A stretch of DNA of 64,000 nt from Megamerina dolium (GCA_963854835.1 OY978526.1:28633073-28697072); one strand, 5' to 3'. Shown: positions 38,421 through 49,912, counted from the first letter of the stretch. Notes: generated from the letters alone by a model not told the origin. Numbers and translations are program-made.

Positions 38421-39892
38421 AGATGTAAAAAGAAAAATGTGACCTATGATATGAAATGTGTCATATTTATTGCATTAATAAATAATGTGGGATCACAAAT
38501 TAAGGCATAACACACAAGATCTAGAGAATGAGCAAAATGAGAAATATGCCCATAGTATGTAGTAGCAAGATCACGAACTATTGTAGAAAAAGTGAAACAA
38601 AATTGAATAAAGTCGCTTTGAATATTGAATAGATAAATAGATGATGTCGTCAGTGAGTACCCATATGAGGGCGTTGTCATGACACATTGAAATACAAACG
38701 ACATATTTTTCATTTACTTACGGGTATGTTACATTGTATACTGTATACTGAATGTGTTTGTCTATGTTATGTGGTTGTTGTTAATAATAGCACTAATAAT
38801 AAATAATATATATATACATACATACTTAAATATATGTGTTCGTAGTATGCAAACATACTTATCCGCTTATCCATCTGTATATGTAGACAGCTACAATATA
38901 ATGTATCTCTTACACATACTTGTCTATGAAATGTTGTGTAAATTGAGATTATTTCAGAGAAAACATTATTATTATTATTATGGACGAGTATTATTATTTC
39001 CCCACTTTAAGCTTTTTTTTATATATTTTTTTCTCATATTTATTTATAACCTTCAGAAGACTACTAATAAATTTATAATATATGTGGGTAGTTAATATTT
39101 CACTTTAGGTTTAATTTCTTATTTCTTTGTGCTTCATTTGTGTGCTATAAATATAAACATAGATGTGTGTGTGTGAGATTAGGCCCAAAAATAAAGTAGA
39201 TTTTCTTCTTCTACTTTCTATGTGGGTGCTACCCTACAATTATGTTTATTAAATTTGTTTGCTGTTTCACTTAGGAATAAAGTTTTTAATAAAAACGTCG
39301 AGCAAATTAAAAAATCAAAGGCTCAGGCTCATGCTGATATACTCAGGGTACAAGGACTCTTGCAAGTTTTGTTTAAAAAGGTCCAATGGCATCCAGCAAA
39401 ACTGTACGGGTGATGATTTAATTAACTAGCACTGTTTCAGAGACCTCTATTGAATTTGTGGCCTGGGCACCCCATTTAGCATCTTTAACCTATTAGTGAC
39501 GGAAGCCTAAAAGTTGCCTGATTTGTCTGAAATTTTGTGTAGGGCCTATGTTCGGGGCTAAAAATCGATTAGCAAGAAAAAATTGTTTAGAAGGCGGGAA
39601 GATGTTGACTGCTAAATATATGTATCCTTCTTCACTAGCCCAAGAAACAGATCTGGTCCACGCTGGACTGGAACTGCATCAAAAGTCTGCTTTGTATATA
39701 TCGAAGCGCCACTGAATTCTTAGTACACATGCCAGCATTTTTGTATTAGTCCTTCTAATATAAAATTTCTGCAAAAGTTGGCTGGCACAAGGCATATCTG
39801 GAATTTAGGAGGTCAGACATCAGGTTGATATGAAACATCGAAAAATATTTCATTTTGAACTCTAGTCTGTAACTCATTCCTTCTGTTTCCTG

Positions 39893-40730
39893 CTGAAGTA
39901 TTACTCGGTCAGCCAGGGTCAAACAAGAGAGCAGCGTAAAAACTCTTGTTGTAGGAGGAGGACCGAATTCCACACGATTGCCTATTGGCAATCAATTCAC
40001 CGACACTAGAAGAGTGTTCGTCTCGGTATCAATGGAACTACTACTACTTTTGTTTTTATTTTCTTTCTTTCTTTACAATTTAAATAACTAGAATACCTAA
40101 CCTTACTGATACAATGAGGATTTTTAGGATTGATCAGTGGCACCTGGTCGCACCTAATGAATCAGTCGTCTGGCAAATCCGCCTCAGCAGGCGTGTAGGG
40201 TAGGGTGTGTGTGTGTAGGGTAGCCTGATACAAGGGTCTTCAGTATTTAGTACCCTGGCCTCACATCTAGAAGAGGCAGACCTTTTTAGCAATATATATA
40301 TATAGGAACAACCAACGGAGTGGCGGATGGCTGCTCCTGGTATATACGGTTGGTCAAAATGACCCCGAGCAGAGCTGATGACTTGCAGGCGGCTGCTATA
40401 AGCGAGCGATCGAAGACAGACAGCCTCAGTTAAGGCAATAACTACTTATAGTCGTCTAGCGATTAATGCCCACTGTTCTATAAGAGCACTAGTTCGAATA
40501 GCAAGCTATTCGAACTGGTCGATTTCAAAAATTTCGCAAGATCGTTTCAACTTAGTAAGTCGGGTTGCGACTTACTCGACCAAGCGATTGCTATGGTTTA
40601 TTACCCTTTTTTCCTCATGCCTTACATTGGCAAGTCATACACCTTTAGTACATCTCCATATATAAAGCATTTAAGAATTATGTAGTGTAAAATTCCTATT
40701 ATGCTACATTTTACCTTCAGTGAAAATTCA
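39893..40730 (+). repeat. ~840-bp unclassified repeat, copy 2
   Basis: It aligns with 58091-58890 from TATTACTCGGTCAGCCAGGG to TTCAGTGAAAA. Shared landmarks in order are: the AACAAGAG...CTCTTGTT stem-loop, TTGTAGGAGGAGGA, AGAAGAGTGTTCG, ACAATGAGGATTT, TAGGATTGAyCAGTG, CACCTGGTCGCAC, CTGCCTCAGCAG-like, GGTCAAAATGACmCCG, GACAGCCTC, AACTACTTATAG and AAAAATTT. Two copy-specific perfect palindromes occur: AGTTCGAATAGC (40491-40502) with its complement after 2 nt, and AGTAAGTCG (40554-40562) with CGACTTACT (40568-40576). No protein frame or terminal repeat was found, so the element class is unknown. Confidence 0.7.
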
Positions 40731-43700
40731 TTTGATTGTTTGTTCTTTCTCCGTCGTCATAGTGATTGACTACACGAGTATGTGTATGTGTGTATACATC
40801 TACTGATATTACTGTATGACGACAATAAGGAGAAGAAGAAGAATCAAATGAACATTTCTATGATACACATATTTGCTATTGTTTGTTTATTGTTGGTACG
40901 ATGAATAATTTAATGATTTATGGAGTGTTCGTAGGTAGGTATGTATAAGGTTGTAACAGGTTTAGTTTTGACAAGCTTGTTCAATTTGTAGGGAAATTGG
41001 TGTTCGAGGTTGGTTATATATATATTACCTTTGGTCTTTGCTGACTTAAATGGTTCGGATTGGATAGTTTTCAGTCCTCGTAATCCCAAATTAGCTTAAA
41101 CATCAGAGAAGATAATGATCGTTGCACTTTAAACAATTGTCAAGGAATGTTTGTGCTCAAGTACCAAGCATAAGTACATCAAGTACAAGGCAACGATAAA
41201 TTTCCTACTAAACAGAACTTAACTGGCTCTGTAGTGTGTTAAAACATGCACGCTTAGAGGAGTAACTTCATAATCAAAGAGGCATTGTTGGAGCTTAAAT
41301 ATCCGAGACAATAATTATCGTTGATCTTTTCACAAAAATTATTAAGAATTGATTAAGCAAAAATTCTAATTCCAAGGATTTTACATTAACGAACATTGGG
41401 TATGGATCCATTGCAGATAGCGAAAAGCCTCAGCCAATCTTTAGCAAAAGTAATGAAAGTCATATGTAACATAATATATCGAGCTATTACTTATTTCATC
41501 GAGAGATCTTATGGGGAAAGTTTTTGTTGTAAACATTCGCAGAAGCAATTTGGAAACTTTTTTTTTATAGTAAAATTGAAATTTATAATTAAAATGAAAG
41601 GTGCTGTACTACGCATTTAACGTTATAAATTACTATTCTTAACATGTCTCATATCACTTTTGTAACTTCTATAATAATTATTTTAATGCCATCATCATAT
41701 AAGTTTTCACATTTTACACAATTTACATAATTTGTTACTCATATGCATCACTATGGATTTTTCGCATATTATATCAAAAGCATAATAGTTTTATAAAATA
41801 GCACAAAACAAAACAAAAAAAAAAATTGTATAATAATATAGAAAACCTACCTACATAATTTATAACGTTAATTATTGTTGCCACTCTTGTGTACAATACT
41901 GTCAACATTACCACATTTATTGGCCACATTTTTAGGTTTTCCATGTGCATACAGCAACAGCAACATTTCATGTTTCGTATGTAACCGAAATAATGTTTGC
42001 CATGCTCAAAAGGTATTTAATTTAATTTAATTTATTCTCATAATAATACATAGGTACATTATATATGGGTAGAAATATAGTAGGTCCACCACCCTCCCAA
42101 AAAAAAAAAAAATGCAAATTGCTAATATTACATTACAACCGATGATATGGTGGGTAAAAGTGAGAACGAGAGAGAGCTACCTTCCAGCATAAATGCATAC
42201 ATATAAGCTTGTCAACATATTTATAAACCTTTTTCATTCGCATTCTATATATCTCACTTGCTCTATATACATACATATTTCCTCTCGTTAGCAAGCTCGC
42301 TCGCTCGTCGCTTTGCATTGCAAATTGATGTTGATGTTGCCATTATTGTTGTTGGGCATAATTTTTCTTTCTACTTCTCTATCGAAATGTTGCAAAATAA
42401 AAAAACTTTTATTTTATTTATTTATACCTTAATTTTTTTTTTTTTTGTTTTTGATGAATTGCCAAAAACTTTAAAATCAATTTTTCACTATGCTCCTTCA
42501 CTACTTCACATTGTTCATGGTATTGTACATTACATAGATTTATGTATTGGGAAATAGTAAATTATTTGTACGATAGCTATAATACAGAAGAGCAAAAAAG
42601 AAATCAATTGTAAAAATTTACATTGACAACACAACTAAAATAATAACAACAACAACAATGTCAACTACACCGCCAATGGGTATAACACAACACACACACG
42701 CACACTTACCTATATATGTATGTACATGTATTATTATCAAAAATTTGCATATAAAATTGTTAGCCACACGGGTATCTATGACTTGTTGTCTCTCCCCTCG
42801 CATATGTAGACATGTGTGGCTGACAATATGAATATGTATGTAGGTACTATATGCATATGTATGGATTTTGTATATGGAATTTTCTATTTGCATTGTTGTG
42901 CAATTCAAATGCTGGTAACAATTTAATTAAATTATTTTACATTTTCTATACTCACACACACACAAATAATACTATGGACTTTCAAACAAATAACTAGTAC
43001 ATGTGTGTGTGTGTATTCATGTATATTATTAAAATAGACTGAGCAACATTTTTAGTAATAATTTTCTATTTATTTACCAACATATTGAAATGTTTATATA
43101 GGTAAAGTTATAAACCTATAACATACTTCATTCATAGAAATTTGTTTAAATAAAATAATACCTAGTAATTTTCCAATGCGAAAAACTATCCATCAATCCA
43201 TATTATTATTATTTTGATTATTTAGTATGCGCGATTAGTACAGTCGAATTGCATGTAAATGCATATTTGCAATTTCATCCTCTTTGTGTGTCCATGTGTA
43301 TGTTTGCGTGTGAAAATTAAATAAATACAATGCAATGCAGTATTGTATTTATTTAATAAAATATATACATAAGTAGCACCTTTCAATCAGGAGCGGATAC
43401 TTATAGGTACGATTATACAAAAATATGAGTAGTTGAGTAAAGGATGCTTTGGGTTGGGCAAAAGTGGATGTGGGATCTCTTACAATTAACGTTAAAATAT
43501 ATTTTCTTACACTGAAGATGAACATTAAAGTGCCATTTTTTGCGTCCAAAGCATTATTTCTTCACTGTGTACTTAGGAAGTGTGTGCTTGTCATTTTCGT
43601 TGTACTACTCTGGAGCCAATTTTAGACCAGTTAGGCCAAATACCAAAAAAATGGTAATATGAAGGCACCTTGACCATTTCCAATCAAAGTCATTGAATTT

Positions 43701-44650
43701 GCATTTGATTTTTTGATTTCCTCGTCGTCATTGTTACCTTAGCAGATTAATTTCGAGCTATGTTTCCAAATGTGATCGTCGCTAATTCTTAATACTTCCC
43801 AGTCAATTACTTTCAATTTTCGTCGAAATATTTTATACGACTCTGAGTAGATGAAGTCTTTGTCGAACACAACATTTTTGGATCAAACATAACCTGACCT
43901 CACTTACCTCACTATTTTGTACTTCCACTTTCGTTTGAAGACTTTTTTTCAGTTGGGAGAAACTTTGATATTATAACAGCTAATTGGACAAGTATTATTT
44001 AATATTTCATCAAGTAAAGAATAAGAATCGAGCGGCATTTACAAATTGTGAAAATTGTTTTCAAAAACATCAGTGTTTAATATGAAACGTTCACAGTGCA
44101 TTTCGCCCAATTTACAACATAGTTGCGAGAATGTATTTGATTTTCGAATGATTCTCTTCACTCTCAAAATATGTATAATATTTGCAAAGCATATCTAAAT
44201 AGAATGAGAATGAGTGAGAGTGAAATATTAAGCAAATAGAATACGAATATTTGAGAGTACTACCAAAGTTTGAGAGTACTACGAGTATGTTGTACATGAG
44301 TACTCCCAAATGCTTTACTTCCAATTTGCAAATGTTGAGATTACACTCATTCTGTGAAAATGAAACATACACTCCATTCCATTCTATTTCTATTTGATTC
44401 ATTCTAATTTGTATTTGCTTAGAGAGAATGAATAAGAGATTCTATTCTAATATCAATAGAGTGTTTTGAGGATGTAAACGAATACATTCCTGCTGCACTC
44501 TATTATCAATCAACTGAGCGATCTGTTCGTAATGCAATTGAGAACTTTCGCATTCAATTTACTCTTTCGAACTTCACTCCGTTCAACAATGAGATTATAA
44601 TGCGCTCTAAAGAAAATATTACTACCGTTGAACAGTCATATTGTATTAAG
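40731..44650. other. Non-coding intronic DNA
   Basis: No gene is visible. A and T runs, AC tracts near 42680-42700 and 42955-42965, and a GAGAATGAGTGAGAG-type purine-rich patch near 44200-44450 are the only features noted. Confidence 0.5.
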
Positions 44651-44654
44651 TGAC

Positions 44655-44820
44655 AAGACTCGCTTCAAGTTTAGTGGCCCGTAAAAATTATTGCATTTGT
44701 AACTAGACTGATCCACACGTTCCTTATCAATTATCGATGCACTCTGAAAAACCCGCTTTTTGTGTACGCTTTGTGTGCCGGGCATAGGATAATCGGTCCT
44801 TACTTTTTGAAAAAACAGAC
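44655..44820 (+). pseudogene. Possible Tc1/mariner-superfamily transposase scrap
   Basis: Pieced over frames, the stretch reads RFKFSG (about 44658) and then ALCAGHRIIGPYFLKK (about 44768-44815). This resembles the 'FxLxGxVNKQN ... VTVWCALWAGGIIGPYFF' segment of IS630/Tc1-type DDE transposases common in insect genomes. Spacing between the two blocks is about right. No catalytic residues and no inverted repeats are recognisable, so this is tentative. Confidence 0.35.
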
Positions 44821-46801
44821 ATTTCTAATTTTCGATTAATTTTTCGATTACGTCAGGTCATATATCACAATTGTTGCACTGGATGTTGCTTTTTAAGGCT
44901 GCAATAATTATTGGAGCCTTAAAATTCAAAGGTCTTTCATACCGTATTGATATTCTTTAAGAAACAAAAAAATTATTTCGTATAATTCTAAAGCAGTTGC
45001 CATTGTGGCTGGTAGAAATTTCGGGCCTTTTTCATCATTATTGCCATGAAAGTAATTATTCACTATAAATTTTTATTTCATTTTCAATTTTTTGTCCATT
45101 TACTTTAGGTTTCATTTCGTTTCTTTACCCAAAATATTCTTCCGTACCCAATATAACGGAATCAGCATAAAATAAAAATTTAGTAAATATTTTAGTTATT
45201 TTAGTACAATTTTTGAACTTTATTTATCATCTTTGAATCATATCATTGACAAAATAAATAAAGTAGCCGCCCTTTGTAATCAATCCATATTATTATTTCT
45301 GCTTCTTTTCGTTTCCATTTAAAACGCCACAAAATTGCTTCATCAGCTTTATCTCTTTACAAATACTTTTATTGCATTTACAATATTAAATTCGATACTA
45401 TATATATTTTATTTCATTTGTATTAGCTATTTGAAAATAATCTCACCTCTTTGCACTGCACTTTCAAACCAGCATATTATTATTTATTTAATTACCATGA
45501 TAACAGCATATTTTGCAAATGTTGTGTCTATTATCCTCTTATACATACATAGATGCAACATAAGTACTAATCTACATACTAAACCATACTGCAGACATGA
45601 TGGGTGAAATTGAATAAATATTTTTCGAAATTGATTAAAGCTTAAATAGAAAACCATCATATAATCGCGACTGGTTAGCATTAGAGCTTCATTCAGTTCA
45701 TTAATTTTATCATATATATATTTGTTTTTTTCTGCTGCTGCTACTACTACTTATTTGCTCTAAAAGCCAATGAGCTTTAATTAATCTACTCGAATATTAT
45801 TTACATATTTTAATGATACTTTAAATTATCAAAATAGTAGTAGTATAGTATGTAGTATATAAATTTGAATTTATCAATTACCATACATATAATATAGTAC
45901 AATATTAGCGAATATGTAACACTAAAGTGTACTTAAAATCTATTCAAGTTGTAAATATACATGATATAACCATTAGTGAAGCGTACTTCACAGCATATAC
46001 ATACGAGTACTTACTAAATAGTATGAGTACACAAGTCTCTAATGTACTCGCTGCAGGCATAACTAAACTTAATAGTTTTTAGATTTACTAAAGATTATTG
46101 GATATTTGCAAAAGAATATAAAGTACATACATCGATACCCTTGCATTCTGTATATTTCTCACCACTTTTTCGTAGTGTCCCCATTTTCATGCGAAAAGAC
46201 AAAAATAAACGAAAATAAAAAAATTACCACACCTAAAAATTGCACAATATTAATCACTTTTATGCCCTGCAGCATATTCTCTTCTACACCTAAATGGTTA
46301 GATTGTGCCATACGACACGTCGAACTTATTCGAACAACATGAAAATGATTTTAAAATTTTTAATTGATTTGCCTTCCGAGAAAAATATTTCTCAAAAAAA
46401 AAAAAAAACTTTTTATCTAAATAGTGGGTTGATTTTAGTTAAACTTAACTTTTTTCAAAGTAAAGTAGAAGGATAAAAAATATTTCCTTAAGCAAAATTA
46501 TATGAAATTTATATTCAAAAATGTTTATCTGTGTCTGCGCATTTAATTAAAATTTTGTATTGTGTTGCTTTTAAGTGTTCAAATATTGTTTCTCATTTGA
46601 ATGGCAAAACAGTAGTGTGGTCGATTTTATTGTAAAGGCTGTTTTTACACGATGCACACAAGTGGAAGGCCATTTATAGAAATAATGGAGTGTCTAGACG
46701 TCTGTCCGTTTCTCGGCCTGTCACTAGATTGTTGCACGTGATAATTTGAATAAATATTCAGATATTTAAAACAATTTTGGAATGTGTTATTTATGATCTA
46801 A
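44821..46801. other. Non-coding AT-rich intronic DNA
   Basis: No gene or recognisable element was seen. The open frame at 45335-45607 has no domain and no splice context. Confidence 0.5.
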
Positions 46802-46893
46802 TAGCCTAAACAGACGGCAGCGTTAATGCGGAGTTAACGAGTTAACGAGCTAATACACATTAGCTCTAGAGTTAATTCTCAAAATTAAAGAGG

Positions 46894-46925
<32 letters not shown>
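46894..46925 (-). repeat. (TAA)n 3' tail of the inserted retrotransposon
   Basis: On the minus strand this reads (ATA/TAA)n directly after the retrotransposon's stop codon (TAA at 46928-46930). It acts as the element's simple-sequence tail in place of poly(A). Confidence 0.75.
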
Positions 46926-46926
<1 letters not shown>

Positions 46927-46927
46927 G

Positions 46928-47590
46928 TTAGAGGGATGTTGCACCTCGACCTATAAGATCGATGAATTTTAGTGTTGGTCCTACTTCACAGAGTCTAAGT
47001 TCATCCTCGGGTATGATGAAATCTTCCAGGTATTTCCTTCTCTTGTGCATCAGTGCGGAACAAGTTCCTATCACATGTTGTGCGGTCTCGTCCTGTTCCC
47101 TGCAGAACCTGCAGAGAGTATCAGAGAAAATGCCCAGTTTTGTTAGGTGATAATTCAGACTACAGTGTCCTGTTAATAATCCCGTAATGATTCGCAAGTT
47201 GTTCTTCGTTTGATTCATACAGTCCTCGTAGCGTTTTAGGTTGTATGTCCCTAGCGTTAGTTTGGAGTGTGTTAGCTCCGGTAAGTTTTCCCAGTATAAA
47301 CCTCTTTGTCTATCCTCTTCTTCCCAGATGATACGGGAGATGTTACCCTATCCTAATCCACAAAATGGTTCGGGCTCTACAAATGGAGTTGATGCTCCTT
47401 TTCTGGCAAGCTTATCTGCCATTTCGTTACCATTGATCCCTACATGCCTCGGAACCCATAGAATCCACACCTGATTGAGTTGGCCCAGGATGTACAGTTT
47501 TTCAATGCACTCTATCAACAGTTTTGATGTAATTTGGTGTAGGAAAAGCGTTGGTGAACAAATAAATCCAGCTGTCAGCTGGATGTTAAT
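46928..47590 (-). pseudogene. 5'-truncated non-LTR retrotransposon: RNase H end and zinc knuckle
   Basis: This is the C-terminal end of a LINE-type polyprotein. Reading on the minus strand: the second half of an RNase H domain (ITSKLLIECIEKL, then VWILWVPRHVGINGNEMADKLARKGA), a linker, then ITGLLTGHCSLNYHLTKLGI and the zinc knuckle CRFCREQDETAQHVIGTC (C-x2-C-x8-H-x4-C). It ends RGATSL and a stop at 46928-46930. The frame is open throughout except for one TAG at 47348-47350. It has therefore decayed little. The catalytic core of RNase H and the reverse transcriptase are missing through 5' truncation near 47590, the usual result of incomplete target-primed reverse transcription. RNase H plus a (TAA)n tail suggests the I/LOA/R1 group. 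Confidence 0.85.
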
Positions 47591-47825
47591 TTACAAGTTT
47601 CTGATCGTTTTCAGTTCGCGTACTTCTTGTATATTTTCTCATATCGAGAGTGACAGACGACAAAAATTCTAATGTAAGTAAGGAATAGTAATGTAATTGA
47701 GTAAACCTAATAAAACAGCAATTAGCTGTTTATTTAATCCACGTTATTGCCGTCTGTCAGGTTAATATGTTATTCGGATTAAGTGTGCTGTTAATCCGGA
47801 TTAAGGTTGCTGTCTGTTTAGGCTA

Positions 47826-48330
47826 TAAGAGTATTGTCACTATTAAAAATAGGTATAGTCTATCGAGTATAACACCCACACGGATCAACAAAAGTGGCAA
47901 ACCTGATATATTTTTAATAATTTAACTCATATTTTGCACATAGATTAATATGATAATAGGTAATGGTTGGTTGGTTCAGGTTCAGGTGCTGCTCAGTAAA
48001 CAAAACCGATACTCAATTAGTACATAGAAAAGCGCCATTTTGGTACACTACTCCTTGAACCACTGAAGTGGGGTCTATACAAACCATCTTGATGTATTGA
48101 TAAACCTGATGTTTCAGCGGGGAGCGAGCGGGAATGCCGGTAGGCTTGCTGCGATGTGGTGCACTTGCCTACAAGTCGTGTTGGTGGCAGAGGTGTTGAT
48201 GACAGTGATGTGGTTGTTGTTGTGGCAACACAAAACACTTCTTTTTCACTTTTGTATTTAAATGTTTTACACTTTATTTAAAGTTATTAGGTAATTTATT
48301 ATTTAATATATCTAAATTAAATATTTATTA
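47826..48330. other. Unclassified repeat-like DNA between the two LINE fragments
   Basis: No gene is recognised. The minus-strand frame at 48017-48238 (Ser/Thr/Arg-rich) has no known motif. Moderate GC in 48050-48240 contrasts with the AT-rich flanks and suggests part of an unidentified retroelement leader. Confidence 0.3.
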
Positions 48331-48354
48331 TTTAAACGAATACGGGAGAAAAAA

Positions 48355-48530
48355 TGTCGCGCACTGCTTTTATTAGGGAGTTGATCAACAATAATAGTAT
48401 ATAAAAATGGAAAGTGAATAGTTGAAGAGAACGGGAGAGAGAAAGAGAAAGAGCGAAATATAGGGGGCCAAAATATAATGGAATTAGGCTTGCCAACCCA
48501 TGCAAACTTTATACGGGGCAGTGCGCGACA
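48355..48530 (-). repeat. 176-bp TG...CA segment with 13-bp inverted ends (LTR-like)
   Basis: TGTCGCGCACTGC (48355-48367) is mirrored by GCAGTGCGCGACA (48518-48530). Read on the minus strand, the segment starts TG, has a TATAAA-like GTATAAAG within 20 bp, has AATAAA just before the closing repeat, and ends CA, as in a compact solo LTR. No target-site duplication is seen at these borders (left flank A-rich, right flank CACGTC). A small hairpin element or part of a longer LTR is equally possible. Confidence 0.35.
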
Positions 48531-48604
48531 CACGTCTTCTGGCGTAGACACCTGCTAATGTCGTATATTTTGTTTACAGAAATTTCATTATATTTTCTCT
48601 ACAT

Positions 48605-49525
48605 GATCCCCTATCGGCCAGTGACCGGTAATAGTGGACGTGATTCTGAATATATCTATTCTTTTCTTTCTTACCAATTCGTCAGTTCTTGACTTATCGT
48701 ATTTAGACCAAGTTGCCTTTGCTAGTATGCAGGCAACAGTTCTTATCTGGTTTCCACCTGGTTTTTGCCTGCTCTCGAAACTGTAGATAGAGCTCTCTTT
48801 TGATGCCGCTAAGGGGGTATTCGCTGTTAGTTACCCACCTTATTGCCAGTTCCTCCGCTTTCTCGTTTCCTTCTATGTTCCTGTGACGAGGTACCCAGAC
48901 AAGAATGATGTCTATTTTGCATGTTAGTGTGGTGAGCTCTTCCTTACATTGTCTTACGATTACTGAGTTCGTTATCGGTGATGTCAGTGTCAGAAGCGCC
49001 GCTTGGCTATCTGACAGAATACATGCTTTTGGTGATGTAGTTGTATGTATCTCATTGTTTAGTATCTTGCAAGTCTCTCTTATCCCGAGGACTTCGGCTT
49101 GATATATACTCGATGCATCTCTCAGATGGAAGGACTTTGATACCTCAAGATCTTTGGAGTATACACCCGCATCGACACCGCCGTCCATATTTGAACCATC
49201 AGTGTAGATCTTGGTGGCATTATCCTCGACGGCCAGGCTCGATCTCCACCCACCCTTTGAGTGGGAAATTTTACATCATACTTTCTTCGAAAGTCCAGCT
49301 CTGGGTTGATGTAATCTGATGATCTACCAGTTTGTCCCTGGCCTTCTGTGATTATTTTGTGACCAATATTCTTCGCGTTCCACAGACCTCCTTCTCTGAT
49401 TCTCTTTGTCGAGTTTGCTGCAGTTACACGTATTTGAATGTCAATTGGAAATATGTTCAGGATGACGTTCAATGCTTCAGCTGGGCACAATTTCATGACT
49501 CCTGTTAGGCTGTGCAATGGCTGAG
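48605..49525 (-). pseudogene. Second non-LTR retrotransposon fragment: RT thumb, RNase H, linker
   Basis: A different element from the one at 46.9 kb. Minus-strand order: the reverse-transcriptase thumb region (LTGVMKLCPAEALNVILNIF, about 49460-49510); RNase H with TDGSNMDGGVDAGVYS (about 49150-49200), QAEVLGI, the catalytic Asp block ILSDSQAAL and WVPRHRNIEGNEKAEELA; then, after a frameshift near 48730, RITSTITGHWPIGDH, where homology stops at about 48605. Another frameshift separates thumb and RNase H between about 49190 and 49270. The two RNase H copies differ clearly (HRNIEGNEKAEELAIRWV against HVGINGNEMADKLARKGA). The DDE-type acidic residues of RNase H are still present but the element cannot be expressed as one protein. 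Confidence 0.85.
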
Positions 49526-49760
49526 ATCACCAATTACTTGCCGAGATGCGAACACAATTTAAAAGAAGAATTTTTTCTACATAATATATTGTCAACAAAT
49601 ACTATTGAGTTAGCCACACTGAAGCTCAAATCTATGGCCTATGAACAGAAGGACATTGCACTAAGAGGACAATGACGACTGTGCTATGAAACCTCAAAAT
49701 GAATATGATATTACTTGAGTGGGCCCATGTATTCAAGTTTTTCATGTTTAGTCGCTATTG

Positions 49761-49768
49761 CAAAGAAT
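49761..49768. repeat. Left 8-bp target-site duplication of the hAT MITE
   Basis: CAAAGAAT, repeated exactly at 49913-49920. Confidence 0.9.
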
Positions 49769-49912
49769 CAGTCGCGTAGCCAGGGTAGGGGATCAGGCGA
49801 AAGAAAAATAATAAATTTACATATTTAAAAATCAATCATTAAATATTTTTTCTCATACATCTTTTTCATCTAATCCTCACTCCCCCTTACCAAAATCCAG
49901 ACTGCACCACTG
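49769..49912. mobile_element. 144-bp hAT-type MITE
   Basis: It begins CAGTCGCGTAGCCAGG and ends CCAGACTGCACCACTG. Compared as inverted ends, 11 of 16 positions match, starting with CAGT. Perfect 8-bp duplications CAAAGAAT flank it, the hallmark length for hAT transposition. The body is AT-rich and encodes nothing, so it must have been mobilised by a transposase made elsewhere. Confidence 0.85.

Larger units (their letters stand above)
37446..39220. other. Non-coding DNA with DRE-like site and GAA repeat
   Basis: No gene is visible. It contains TATCGATA and an ATCG run (37504-37535), an imperfect inverted repeat (37655-37676 with 37755-37773), a (GAA)9 microsatellite and a GT-rich tract near 38190-38215. 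The 37570-37900 part is less AT-rich than its surroundings. Confidence 0.5.
46804..47823. mobile_element. TIR element (MITE-like) carrying a nested retrotransposon
   Basis: The ends are inverted: GCCTAAACAGACGGCAGCGT at 46804 and, reading inward from 47823, GCCTAAACAGACAGCAACCT. Similarity continues through TTAATsCGGA and TTAAC, about 35 bp with few mismatches. Both ends are bordered by TA (46802-46803 and 47824-47825), compatible with a TA target duplication. Only about 90 bp on the left and about 230 bp on the right belong to it; the middle is an inserted non-LTR retrotransposon. No transposase is encoded, so it would be non-autonomous. The superfamily is not assigned. Confidence 0.65.
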
